Assembly (NCBI GenBank): GCA_016193065.1
Contig: JACPSX010000283.1
Location: 1-10,275, forward strand
Source of the DNA: Candidatus Tectimicrobiota bacterium
Lineage (GTDB): Bacteria > JACPSX01
Direction: 5' to 3'
Length of the DNA stretch: 10,275 bases
Positions 1 through 6,150 of the stretch are shown here, in pieces; the stretch's first letter is position 1, and every line of letters starts with the position of its first letter. Both the position numbers and the translations under genes were made by a program. The notes under the pieces are model-generated. The model was given only the letters and a program-made list of their open reading frames with translations, made no database searches and had not been told where the DNA came from.

Positions 1-327
1 ATAGACGACCTTTTCCCCGTTCAACCGCGCTTCAAGAATCTCGCCGCCGGGATTGACGATATCGAGGCTTCCGCTCAGGAGCGCTTGAGTTGCCGTCCCT
101 GACGCAATGTATTTGAGATCGACCGCCAATCCATATCGGACGAACAACCCCTTGTCCTGGGCCAACCACAGGGGAGCCATCAGCCCGCTAGGCGACGAGT
201 AATTTGCTCTGAGCGTTTCGGTCTCGGCCCCCTGTGCGTTGCTGACAACGCCCGCCCAGCATACCAGGGCGATCCAGGCTACCGCGACGGTCCGCCTTCC
301 CCACTGCCCGCGTCTGCCTCCGGTCAT
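1..327 (-). CDS. ABC transporter solute-binding protein, NMT1/TauA-like (3' end beyond window)
   Basis: This is the N-terminal 109 codons of a periplasmic solute-binding protein for an ABC importer. The start ATG at 327 follows a purine-rich ribosome site (GGAGGGAG), and the frame stays open to base 1. Residues 1-33 form a signal peptide: basic MTGGRRGQWGRR, a hydrophobic stretch and a cleavage region near SNAQGAE. The mature part has the family pattern SGLMAPLWLAQDKGLF, then a YGL strand and the segment TQALLSGSLDIVNPGGE, typical of NMT1/SsuA/TauA-type proteins that bind small organic ligands. The next gene upstream (564-1574) has the same pattern in the same order, so the two are tandem paralogues. 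The ligand cannot be told from the sequence. The C-terminal lobe is outside the window. Confidence 0.88.
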   Translation of the reverse strand, partial: MTGGRRGQWGRRTVAVAWIALVCWAGVVSNAQGAETETLRANYSSPSGLMAPLWLAQDKGLFVRYGLAVDLKYIASGTATQALLSGSLDIVNPGGEILEARLNGEKVVY

Positions 328-563
328 CTCCCTCCCTCCTCTTCTTTACAAATACCCTCCAGTAACCCTTCCCCTCGGGAACTCTACCATCAACTCGGGT
401 GGTCGATCGCCACCTCACTGCTCCCCTCGTGCCCCAGACCGCCGGCGCGGGAGACCGGATCGCACGGAGGCATTCTTCCCGGAACATGGGGAATACGGAC
501 CCCCTCTGAAGGCCTTGCGGATCCGATTGATTCCTCTCCGGCTCAGGTACTTCCCCTCCGCAT
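328..563. other. Intergenic spacer between two solute-binding protein genes
   Basis: This 236-base gap has no convincing gene. A minus-strand frame stays open through part of it into the next gene, but its arginine/glycine-rich translation resembles no family and runs across a real gene in another frame. The only structure seen is a short inverted repeat at 398-414 (GGTGG and CCACC around TCGATCG), which could be an operator or a weak hairpin ahead of the gene at 327. No clear sigma-70 promoter was found. Confidence 0.4.
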
Positions 564-1574
564 CTACCGGTACAGATTCGCGATGAACCCGGATCCTTCC
601 AGTTCTCTGAGGAAGCTGTCGTCCACGAGGCGGTTGACGTCCACGGAAGCGATGCGCGGATTCAGGGGGACCTGGATCTTCACGACGGTTCTCAAGCCTT
701 CCAGCGTCGGGTAGGGGACCCGCGCGATCATCTTCACGCCGAAATAGTGCCGGGTTTTTTCGAGGATCTTCGGGTCCTGGATTTTGCTGTACTTCGCCAG
801 GACTTTATGAGAAGTCTCCGCATCGGTTTTGAGGATATGGATGGCGTTGACGAAGGCCTTCATGAATTTCTCGACGTTGTCCCGGTGCGCCTGGATGTAG
901 CGCCTGGTGACGGTGACGCAGGCCCCCTGCGTCGGGATCCCCAGGGTGGAGATGTCCACCACGGTGTGATAGCCCAGGTCCTCCCCCTTAAAGAGCATGG
1001 GAGGGCTCAACATCCCCACGTCCACCACTCCGGTCTCCATGGCGGAGACGACCGTCTCCGGAGGCCCGATCGGGTTGATCTTCACATCCGCGGGGGTGAG
1101 CTTCAAATACTGCAGCGCCAGGAGGAGGGAGTTGTGAGGCTCGCTGCCGGGCTTGTCCGTGGCGATCACCTTCCCTTTGAGGTCCGCCGCCGTCATCGGG
1201 GTCTTTGACATCAGCGAGAGCCCCGGGGTGTTCGTCAGGCTTGCGATGATCACCACGTCCTGCCCGGCCGCCCCGGCATTCACTACGGCATTGCCGGAAT
1301 TGACCGTGATGTCCAGGTCACCTGCCAGCAGCGCCTTGGTGGCGTTCTGGGAACCCCGGACAAACACGACCTCCGTGTCCATCCCGTACTTCTGGTACAG
1401 ATTCTTCTCTTTGGCAATCCAGATCGGGGCCATGACCCCGCTCACCGCAACCCAGGCGATCTTGGTCCTCGTCCCCTGGGCGAAAGCCGCCTGTTCGCGA
1501 CCGGCAGGCGCCACAGGACTCCAGAGAAATGCGGCAAGGACAATAATCCATACGACCCGTTTCCAGTTTCCCAT
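564..1574 (-). CDS. ABC transporter solute-binding protein, NMT1/TauA-like
   Basis: A complete periplasmic solute-binding protein of 336 residues. The ATG at 1574 is preferred over the in-frame ATG at 1589 because GGGGAG lies 7 bases before it; the longer form would add five residues. It starts with MGNWKRVVWIIVLAAFLW, a signal peptide. The mature part carries AVSGVMAPIWIAKEKNLYQK, the YGMDTEVVFVRGSQNATKAL strand-helix unit, a DLKGKVIATDKPGSEPH hinge segment and a MLSPPMLFKGEDLGY region, all usual in NMT1/SsuA-type proteins. Such proteins deliver a ligand to an inner-membrane permease and ATPase. Neither partner is in the window. It lies 27 bases downstream of the double-Sec ribbon gene and so may share its transcript. 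Ligand unknown; aromatic, sulfonate or pyrimidine-precursor substrates are all known in the superfamily. Confidence 0.9.
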   Translation of the reverse strand: MGNWKRVVWIIVLAAFLWSPVAPAGREQAAFAQGTRTKIAWVAVSGVMAPIWIAKEKNLYQKYGMDTEVVFVRGSQNATKALLAGDLDITVNSGNAVVNAGAAGQDVVIIASLTNTPGLSLMSKTPMTAADLKGKVIATDKPGSEPHNSLLLALQYLKLTPADVKINPIGPPETVVSAMETGVVDVGMLSPPMLFKGEDLGYHTVVDISTLGIPTQGACVTVTRRYIQAHRDNVEKFMKAFVNAIHILKTDAETSHKVLAKYSKIQDPKILEKTRHYFGVKMIARVPYPTLEGLRTVVKIQVPLNPRIASVDVNRLVDDSFLRELEGSGFIANLYR

Positions 1575-1601
1575 GGTAGTTCTCCCCATCAGGACCGCCT
1601 T

Positions 1602-1913
1602 TTACTTCGGCGCTTCGGCGGCAAAGGCGCCGAATTCATAGGTAAGGACAAACTGCCGGCCGCAGTGGGAAATCCGCTCTCCGGCCCGGACCCCTTCGGG
1701 AAGCACGATCGTTTTGCGGCACACCGGACAGCTCACAATCTCCGCGATCCGGGCCACAAGCTCCGTCCCCCTCCCCTTCAACCGAAGGGTAACCCCCGCT
1801 CAGTTCGGACAGTCCAACAGGTCATCCTGCTTGGCCGCCTCCGGCAAGCCGATGTACCTGCCTCACCCCGGGCACCAGATCCGATCCGGATTGGACGAAA
1901 CTCCCCCGTTCAT
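1602..1913 (-). CDS. Novel double-selenocysteine zinc-ribbon-like protein (two in-frame TGA)
   Basis: Reading TGA as Sec gives a 103-residue protein ending at TAA 1602-1604. TGA is codon 17 (1863-1865) in WCPGUGRYIGLPE and codon 38 (1800-1802) in LLDCPNUAGVTLRL. The two CxxU pairs are spaced like the two CxxC knuckles of a zinc ribbon. A second ribbon-like unit has ordinary cysteines: SCPVCRKTIVLPEG at 61-74 and SHCGRQFVLTYEFG at 82-95. Conserved-looking protein sequence continues after both TGA codons, and each TGA is followed by a SECIS-like hairpin (1829-1849 and 1774-1789). The ATG at 1913 overlaps the glutaredoxin stop as ATGA, which implies coupled translation. No signal peptide, so probably cytoplasmic. 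I do not recognise the family. CxxU could be a redox pair, as in SelW, or an unusual metal site. Decay of an ordinary CxxC protein by two C-to-A changes at homologous positions is possible but unlikely. Confidence 0.78.
1774..1789 (-). promoter_or_regulatory. Candidate bacterial SECIS hairpin for Sec38 of the ribbon protein
   Basis: On the minus strand CCCTTC pairs with GAAGGG in a perfect 6-bp stem with loop GGTT. The loop starts 16 nt after the TGA at 1800-1802. A G in the first two loop bases and this distance match the general description of bacterial SECIS elements read by SelB. Confidence 0.65.
1829..1849 (-). promoter_or_regulatory. Candidate bacterial SECIS hairpin for Sec17 of the ribbon protein
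   Basis: On the minus strand GCTTG-CC pairs with GG-C-CAAGC: seven base pairs with one bulged C, and loop GGAGGC. The loop starts 20 nt after the TGA at 1863-1865 and begins with GG. A small bulge below the apical stem is also seen in the known E. coli fdhF element. Confidence 0.6.
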
Positions 1914-2152
1914 GGCAGCTTCAGCAGCTCCTGCAGCCTGCCCCGGTCGAACCCCACGATCACTTCGCCCCCCACGGTGATCACGGGAACCGCCTGTCTG
2001 CCGCTCAAGCGCACGACTTCGTTGAGGGCCTCGAGATCTTCGGCCACATTGAATTCCTGGAAGACAACGCCTTTGGACGAAAGAAACTCTTTCGCTGAAC
2101 GGCAGGCGCTTCACGTGGGCGCCGTGTAAACTTTCACTTCCGGTTGGATCAT
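1910..2152 (-). CDS. Selenocysteine glutaredoxin (UxxC active site)
   Basis: With TGA at 2111-2113 read as Sec, this is an 80-residue glutaredoxin/NrdH-type thiol oxidoreductase. The active site at residues 10-17 is TAPTUSAC, where the family has TxPTCxxC, so Sec14 replaces the nucleophilic cysteine and Cys17 is the resolving residue. After the TGA come AKEFLSSKGVVFQEFNVAED, the cis-proline segment QAVPVITVGGEVIVGFD (47-63) and a final LQELLKL helix, together a full thioredoxin-fold glutaredoxin. The ATG at 2152 follows a strong GGAGGAGG site. A 7-bp SECIS-like hairpin lies just after the TGA. The gene itself ends with TGA at 1910-1912, so TGA is also a normal stop here. Sec glutaredoxins have been reported before from environmental sequence. 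It is the first gene of an apparent operon with the double-Sec ribbon protein, a possible redox partner. Confidence 0.9.
2078..2094 (-). promoter_or_regulatory. Candidate bacterial SECIS hairpin of the Sec glutaredoxin
   Basis: Minus-strand CGAAAGA pairs perfectly with TCTTTCG (7 bp) around the three-base loop GTT. The loop starts 23 nt after the TGA at 2111-2113. The same GTT loop closed by an A-T pair occurs in the TlpA element at 6439-6455. Confidence 0.75.
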
Positions 2153-2275
2153 CCTTTTTCCTCCTCCTGAATCATAGCCGACCCATGCGCCGCACAATTT
2201 TTCAGCTCGTTCTTAACCGCTCTCAATGTGCCACAGTGTCCCGCCAGGCCCTTTCAGCACAATTCGCGCATGATT

Positions 2276-2800
2276 TCAAAAATCGATGTCAATCTGTAGA
2301 GAATCGATAAACTTGTTGAATGAGGCAAATAATTCCATCACTCCAAGCGCTTCGATTATCTCGGCATCAGACGGGCCGGCCTCTCTAAGGGACCCGTAAT
2401 CAGAATGCGATATCTTCAGGGGAGCCACATTGGCTTTTCTTGCAAAACTGATAAGTGCTTTTTCTTTCCCGCTAAAATTCGCTTTTTCTATATTCTCTTC
2501 GATATTTCTAATCTCTTCATCCGAAACACCAATGGATTTTAAAGCGGCGGTATGGGCACGGATGCAGTAATTGCAGCAGTTGTCTCTGGAAACCAGAACA
2601 GCAATGGCCTCTTTCACTTTGCGGCTCAGGTTTCCTTCCATCATGAGCGCCTTGACCTTGTTCCAATTGGCCCCCAGAAGCGCTGGATGATGTGCATAGG
2701 TCTTAAACAGATTCGGCGCCGTGCCAAATGCGCTTTCAATTTCGTCGAGTACTTTCTCTGTTTCCTTTGATACGGTCTGGGGCGGTTTGATTCTCGACAC
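2276..2800 (-). CDS. AhpD-like / carboxymuconolactone decarboxylase family protein
   Basis: A 174-residue all-helical protein of the AhpD/CMD family, which includes alkylhydroperoxidases using a CxxC pair. The key segment is KEAIAVLVSRDNCCNYCIRA followed by HTAAL: an upstream Glu, CNYC and a His three residues after the second Cys, which is the AhpD-type proton-relay motif. A second helical half follows (KALISFARKANVAPLKISHS). I chose the GTG at 2800, with AAGGA 7 bases before it; the ATG at 2857 lies inside the TetR operator and would add 19 unlike residues. It sits directly downstream of the TetR gene and has its own operator copy, so it is the likely regulated target. Base composition is visibly AT-richer than the flanks. 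It has normal cysteines, although Sec versions of this family are known elsewhere. Confidence 0.85.
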   Translation of the reverse strand: MSRIKPPQTVSKETEKVLDEIESAFGTAPNLFKTYAHHPALLGANWNKVKALMMEGNLSRKVKEAIAVLVSRDNCCNYCIRAHTAALKSIGVSDEEIRNIEENIEKANFSGKEKALISFARKANVAPLKISHSDYGSLREAGPSDAEIIEALGVMELFASFNKFIDSLQIDIDF

Positions 2801-2848
2801 GATATTTCCTTTTCTAAATGTCCGGTTTACCCGGGAATGTCTAAAACT

Positions 2849-2862
2849 ACCGACCATTCGGT
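2849..2862. promoter_or_regulatory. Putative TetR operator ahead of the AhpD-like gene
   Basis: ACCGA and TCGGT form perfect 5-bp arms around CCAT. The surrounding ACCGACC(A/G)TTCGGTCTATTT is almost the same as the site at 3493-3507, differing at one base. It lies between the TetR stop and the AhpD-like start, where a bound repressor would block transcription of the latter. Confidence 0.75.
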
Positions 2863-2882
2863 CTATTTACTGTTAAGAGAAA

Positions 2883-3473
2883 TTACTTCTCCAATTCAAT
2901 CAGTGTCCTTAAAGAATTCAGACAATCCTTCAAGGGTTTTTCACTTTTTTCAAGGCGTGCAAGCATGATGCCTCCTTCGATAGTCATTACTATGTGCCTA
3001 GCCATCGCTTCCGCAGACAAATCACATCGTATCTGTCCTGAAGACTGAGCCGACCGAACCGCTACCCGCACTCTTTCGATCCATTCGCCGAATACCCTGT
3101 CGATAAACACAGCCACTTGTTTGTCTTTATCGCTCATTTCCAGTGCACTGTTACCAAAAATGCAGCCTCCGACGAACTTTGTACTTCTATGTTTTCCCAG
3201 AACCTTCTTAAAGAAATTATCGAGGCTTTCGCCTGCTGTCCTTCCCGTGAGAGAAGAGTCAAGAAATTCGAGGAATTCCGTACGCGCTTTTTCGAGAACG
3301 GCGTAAGTGAGTTCATTTTTATCGGAGAAATGGAAATACAAACTTCCTTTTTTAAGGCCCGTTGCTTCCATCAAATCACAAATGCTGGTGCCCTCAAAAC
3401 CCTTTCGCTGAACGAGACGGGTCGCCTCGAGTAGAATTTTCTCTTTTGTCAAAACTCCTTTAGACTGCCTCAA
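2883..3473 (-). CDS. TetR/AcrR family transcriptional repressor
   Basis: A 196-residue TetR-family regulator. Residues 8-55 form the helix-turn-helix domain: TKEKILLEATRLVQRKGFEG, then TSICDLMEATGLKKGSLYFH and FSDKNELTYAVL, with the family's KGSLYFHFxxKxEL recognition helix. The remaining residues form the helical ligand-binding and dimer domain, with a TetR_C-type pattern (TKFVGGCIFGNSALEMSDKD). The start is probably TTG at 3473, with AGGAAGG 7 bases before it; the ATG at 3480 runs into a stop within six codons in another frame. An operator palindrome overlaps its predicted transcription start, so it probably represses itself. A second copy precedes the AhpD-like gene downstream. The pair is AT-richer than the flanks, suggesting a cassette acquired together. 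The inducer is unknown, perhaps an electrophile or peroxide given the target. Confidence 0.92.
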   Translation of the reverse strand: MRQSKGVLTKEKILLEATRLVQRKGFEGTSICDLMEATGLKKGSLYFHFSDKNELTYAVLEKARTEFLEFLDSSLTGRTAGESLDNFFKKVLGKHRSTKFVGGCIFGNSALEMSDKDKQVAVFIDRVFGEWIERVRVAVRSAQSSGQIRCDLSAEAMARHIVMTIEGGIMLARLEKSEKPLKDCLNSLRTLIELEK

Positions 3474-3492
3474 TTTTCATCCTTCCTCATAA

Positions 3493-3507
3493 ACCGACCG
3501 TTCGGTC
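3493..3507. promoter_or_regulatory. Putative TetR operator ahead of the tetR gene
   Basis: ACCGACCGTTCGGTC contains two nested palindromes: ACCGA/TCGGT around CCGT, and GACCG/CGGTC around TT. It lies 20 bases before the TTG start and just downstream of a TATAAT box, the usual place for autorepression. Confidence 0.8.
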
Positions 3508-3513
3508 TATTTT

Positions 3514-3519
3514 ATTATA
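3514..3519 (-). promoter_or_regulatory. Probable -10 box of the tetR promoter
   Basis: A perfect TATAAT reads on the minus strand. Transcription would start about 7 bases further on, inside the operator at 3493-3507. No good -35 hexamer is visible: the region upstream is T-rich (TTTTTCTTTCC). Confidence 0.5.
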
Positions 3520-3559
3520 GAGGGAGACAAAAGGAAAGAAAAATTTCCCTGGACTCTCC

Positions 3560-4828
3560 TCAGGTGACGGGAATTCGCCGGTCAAAGACCACAAAGCGCG
3601 ACCGGCGGGTCTCTTCGAGAGCAGCTTGAATCAACTTGCGCTCCCTCGGCTTTGTGTATTGAGGCAAAACCGCCTCGAAAAATCGGGTGTAAAAGTGATC
3701 CGGGTAAACGACCACCTGTGTTCTCAACTGAAGACCGCCGCTTTCAATTCGCTTCCGGTACGTCCACTTCCAGCGGCCTCCCGGCGGGATCCGCGTGTCG
3801 TAGATCTCCCGGGAAAGATCCAGCTCGACCTCGCGACCAATGGATTTTTCCACAAGACTCCCCGCGATCCTCTTCCCCGCGCGCTCCTCGAGCCAGAATC
3901 GGACGATCACCTTGGGCGTCACGTAGGTGGGGAAGAAGTGCCCTGTCCCCCGGTTCGCGATTTGAAGGGTCGCCTCCAAAAGCTCTCCCGGACGATATCG
4001 GGATTTTCCGCTGGTTAGGGACACGTCAATCCCCTGGCGGACCATCTCCGGAGAGTGGATCCCCTGCCAGAGATGTCTGCGGTCCGGCATGTGACACCCC
4101 TGACAGGTAACCCCGGAGCGGGCGTAAGAACTCTCCAGCCACTCGGCGTAGGTGTTCTCCAAAAGTTTCCCGTTCAGGGCGAAGCCGTCCTCTCGGAACT
4201 GATGACAATCTTTGCAGAACTCGGATCGGCTGAAGGTCTCCTGAGAGGTAAAACCCCCGTGGGGAAGGGAGGCCTGTGCCGGCTTCGCGGATTCAGGCGG
4301 CCCGCCCCGCGGGGGAGGGCCAAAGCGCCGGTGTTTGCGCACGTGACAGGCGGCGCAAATCAACCCTCCTGCTTGCAGGTCCTCATCGAAGCCGGTGTTG
4401 TTGACGAACACTCCGGATCCGGCGGGTGAGCGCAGTTTTCTGAGTTGCTCGGACCGGGGCGCATGACAGCTCTGGCAAAGTTCCGCCGTGCCGGGGTCCC
4501 TGCCCTCCATTTCAAGCACCTGCCCGAGTACTCCCGGGCCCATGCCTCGGCTGTGCCGTGAGGTCCTCCAGGCACGATATTGCTCCACGTGGCAGGTGCC
4601 GCAATCCTCCGGCCGGAGGGATGCCTCCAGTGGACTGTATCCGGCGGGAGCCTCCCCTTGAGGGGGAATGGGCTTTCGCCAGTGAGACTCCAGAAACGAT
4701 TCAATCTCCCCGGCGGGAGACTGTTGGGGAAGGGTCCAGGAGAGCAAAAGACCCAGGCCTCCCAGGGCAAAGCCCAAGCTCACCAGGGCCGAAGGACGGA
4801 GTCGTTTTTTACCCGCTTGGATCTCCAA
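3560..4828 (-). CDS. Membrane-anchored pentahaem cytochrome c (c554-like)
   Basis: A 422-residue multihaem cytochrome with five CXXCH sites: CGTCH 76-80, CQSCH 118-122, CAACH 158-162, CKDCH 205-209 and CQGCH 242-246. Residues 13-33 form an N-terminal signal anchor (ALVSLGFALGGLGLLLSW). The haem half resembles the cytochrome c554 type of electron carrier. Residues from about 265 on lack haem sites and look like a beta-sandwich domain with IANRGTGHFFPTYVTPK and RKRIESGGLQLRTQVV. It would act outside the inner membrane, moving electrons between a quinone-linked donor and an unknown acceptor. The start appears to be TTG at 4828, with AAGGAAG about 10 bases before it and an in-frame TAA just upstream. 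It is the last gene of the redox operon, after the small NPCA protein and a hairpin at 4861-4888. Haem attachment needs the cytochrome maturation system that CcdA and TlpA proteins usually serve. Confidence 0.9.
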   Translation of the reverse strand: MEIQAGKKRLRPSALVSLGFALGGLGLLLSWTLPQQSPAGEIESFLESHWRKPIPPQGEAPAGYSPLEASLRPEDCGTCHVEQYRAWRTSRHSRGMGPGVLGQVLEMEGRDPGTAELCQSCHAPRSEQLRKLRSPAGSGVFVNNTGFDEDLQAGGLICAACHVRKHRRFGPPPRGGPPESAKPAQASLPHGGFTSQETFSRSEFCKDCHQFREDGFALNGKLLENTYAEWLESSYARSGVTCQGCHMPDRRHLWQGIHSPEMVRQGIDVSLTSGKSRYRPGELLEATLQIANRGTGHFFPTYVTPKVIVRFWLEERAGKRIAGSLVEKSIGREVELDLSREIYDTRIPPGGRWKWTYRKRIESGGLQLRTQVVVYPDHFYTRFFEAVLPQYTKPRERKLIQAALEETRRSRFVVFDRRIPVT

Positions 4829-4860
4829 GATGAATTCGCTTCCTTACCGACGAAATGACG

Positions 4861-4888
4861 GAGGGAGGGGCATTTCCTCCCCTCCCTC
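4861..4888 (-). terminator. Strong intergenic hairpin (attenuator or processing site)
   Basis: GAGGGAGGGG and CCCCTCCCTC form a perfect 10-bp GC-rich stem with an 8-base loop between the small NPCA protein gene and the pentahaem cytochrome gene. No U-run follows on the minus strand, so it is more likely a partial terminator, RNA-stability or processing element than a full terminator. Confidence 0.5.
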
Positions 4889-4907
4889 GCCTGTGGATCT
4901 ACCCGTT

Positions 4908-5276
4908 TTACTTGACCTCCCGATCCAGCTTCTCCTTGTAGATGTTCCCGCTGCCCGGAGCGGCGCACGGATTCGCCGCCGCCCAGGGGTTGGCCGCCGC
5001 CGGCCGCGCAGTCGCCTTCGGAGAACTCACCTCCCGCTCCAGTTTCTCCCTGTAGATGTTCCCGCTGCCCGGAGCGGCACAAGGATTTTGTGCCTTGGGC
5101 GCACAAGGGTTCTGTGCCTTTGGGGCACATGGGTTGGCTGCCGGGGTGGCCGGAGAGGAGACCTCCCGTTCCAACTTTTCCCTATAGATCCTCTCCTGGG
5201 ACCAGGAGACTCCAACAGAGCCGACCAGAAAAGTCAGCACGGCCATCAGGACCACAACTGCCTTTACGGACCTCAT
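4908..5276 (-). CDS. Small secreted repeat protein with NPCA and IYREKLEREV repeats
   Basis: A 122-residue protein of unknown function. Residues 1-26 are a signal peptide (MRSVKAVVVLMAVLTFLVGS, cleavage near SWSQ). The mature chain has three copies of IYREKLEREV at 30-39, 74-83 and 112-121 (last copy IYKEKLDREV). Linkers carry NPC at 48-50, 56-58, 64-66 and 102-104, in the pattern NPCAPKAQNPCAPKAQNPCA. A fifth unit at 96-98 reads NPW, one base from Cys (TGG for TGC/TGT). GAGSGNIY-like junctions (APGSGNIY) precede copies two and three, so the protein grew by internal duplication. The ATG at 5276 follows AGGGG. It sits between ccdA and the pentahaem cytochrome gene, and the monohaem cytochrome of the same cluster has the same NPCA units. 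This suggests a shared periplasmic partner or metal, but that is inference. I do not recognise a family. Confidence 0.8.
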   Translation of the reverse strand: MRSVKAVVVLMAVLTFLVGSVGVSWSQERIYREKLEREVSSPATPAANPCAPKAQNPCAPKAQNPCAAPGSGNIYREKLEREVSSPKATARPAAANPWAAANPCAAPGSGNIYKEKLDREVK

Positions 5277-5398
5277 CGTTCCCCTCCCTCCTGGATCGCT
5301 TATAGCAATCCTCTACTGGAATACACCCGAACTCAACCGGGAAAGCAATTCACCAGCGGTTCGGGAACCTACAAATCTCGAAATTAATTCCTCCGCAT

Positions 5399-6145
5399 CT
5401 ACAGCCGCTCCAATAACCATCGGGGCGTGATCTGGATCGCATAGCTGTTCAACGCCGTGAACGTATTCGTCAAAAGGAGGACTCCGACGATGACCAATAC
5501 AAGCCCTCCGACTGTATGGATCACGGGAACCAGGCCTCGATAACGGCGAAACAGCCGCAAGAACGAGTTCATCCCCAATGAACTCAGAAAGAAAGGGACC
5601 GCAAGGCCGATGGAATACAATCCCAGCAGGGCAATTCCTTGACGCACTTCCTCTGAGGTTGTTGCCAACAGCAAAATCGAACTAAGCACCGGCCCCACGC
5701 AGGGAGTCCAACCGACAGCAAAGGTGACTCCGACCAGAAAGGCCCCCAGATAGCTGCCCGGCCGGCTTTTCACCTGGAACTGCTTTACTTGCATGAGCGG
5801 CCCAAACCGGATCAGGCCGCTAATCGCAAGCCCGAACAGAACGATCAGGCCGCCCCCGATCTGACGGATGAGATCCTGGTACTGGAACAGGGAGCGGCCA
5901 GCCAGCGAAAAGGACCCTCCCAATGTCAGGAAGACGAGGGAAAATCCCAGGATGAACCAGAGGGACCGCACAATCACACGACCGCGCACCTCTTTGAGCT
6001 TCCCGGGATCTTGCAATTCCTCCAGAGAACTCCCCGCCACGAAGGAGAGGTACGACGGGACCAGGGGTAAAACACAGGGCGACAGGAAAGAAAACGCCCC
6101 GGCACCCAGCGCAATGACCGAGCTGACTTCGGCAGGCGCCACCAT
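5399..6145 (-). CDS. ccdA: Cytochrome c biogenesis protein CcdA (thiol-disulfide transporter)
   Basis: A 248-residue six-helix inner-membrane protein of the CcdA/DsbD-beta family, which carries reducing equivalents from cytoplasmic thioredoxin to periplasmic thioredoxin-like proteins. The two redox cysteines are in their usual places: Cys24 in FSFLSPCVLPLVPSYLSF and Cys149 in VTFAVGWTPCVGPVLSS. Both segments carry the conserved prolines. Other helices are RSLWFILGFSLVFLTLG, GGGLIVLFGLAISGL and VGGLVLVIVGVLLLTN. The ATG at 6145 fits the family start and lies 5 bases past the TlpA stop, which implies coupled translation; an ATG at 6187 would overlap TlpA. Its partner is almost certainly the adjacent Sec TlpA. 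Together they would keep cytochrome haem-site cysteines, or other periplasmic thiols, reduced. Confidence 0.95.
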   Translation of the reverse strand: MVAPAEVSSVIALGAGAFSFLSPCVLPLVPSYLSFVAGSSLEELQDPGKLKEVRGRVIVRSLWFILGFSLVFLTLGGSFSLAGRSLFQYQDLIRQIGGGLIVLFGLAISGLIRFGPLMQVKQFQVKSRPGSYLGAFLVGVTFAVGWTPCVGPVLSSILLLATTSEEVRQGIALLGLYSIGLAVPFFLSSLGMNSFLRLFRRYRGLVPVIHTVGGLVLVIVGVLLLTNTFTALNSYAIQITPRWLLERL

Positions 6146-6150
6146 GATCG

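Noticed and set aside
188-487. A 99-codon minus-strand frame overlapping the first solute-binding protein start
   Set aside because: It overlaps a gene with a signal peptide and clear family motifs in another frame. Its Arg/Gly-rich translation is typical of a shadow frame in GC-rich DNA.
1665-2129. Plus-strand frames of 88 and 154 codons opposite the Sec glutaredoxin and ribbon genes
   Set aside because: They have no family resemblance and low-complexity Pro/Arg/Ser composition. The minus-strand Sec genes explain the region better.
2801-2857. ATG at 2857 as the start of the AhpD-like protein
   Set aside because: This ATG is inside the TetR operator and adds 19 residues with no family match. 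The GTG at 2800 has a ribosome site.
3507-3559. Rho-independent terminator after the pentahaem cytochrome gene
   Set aside because: A T-rich run (TTTTTCTTTCC) is present on the minus strand, but the only stem before it is a 4-bp CCTG/CAGG, too weak to call.
4830-5387. Plus-strand 185-codon frame opposite the small NPCA protein
   Set aside because: It mirrors the repeats of the real gene on the other strand and has Arg/Pro-rich shadow composition.
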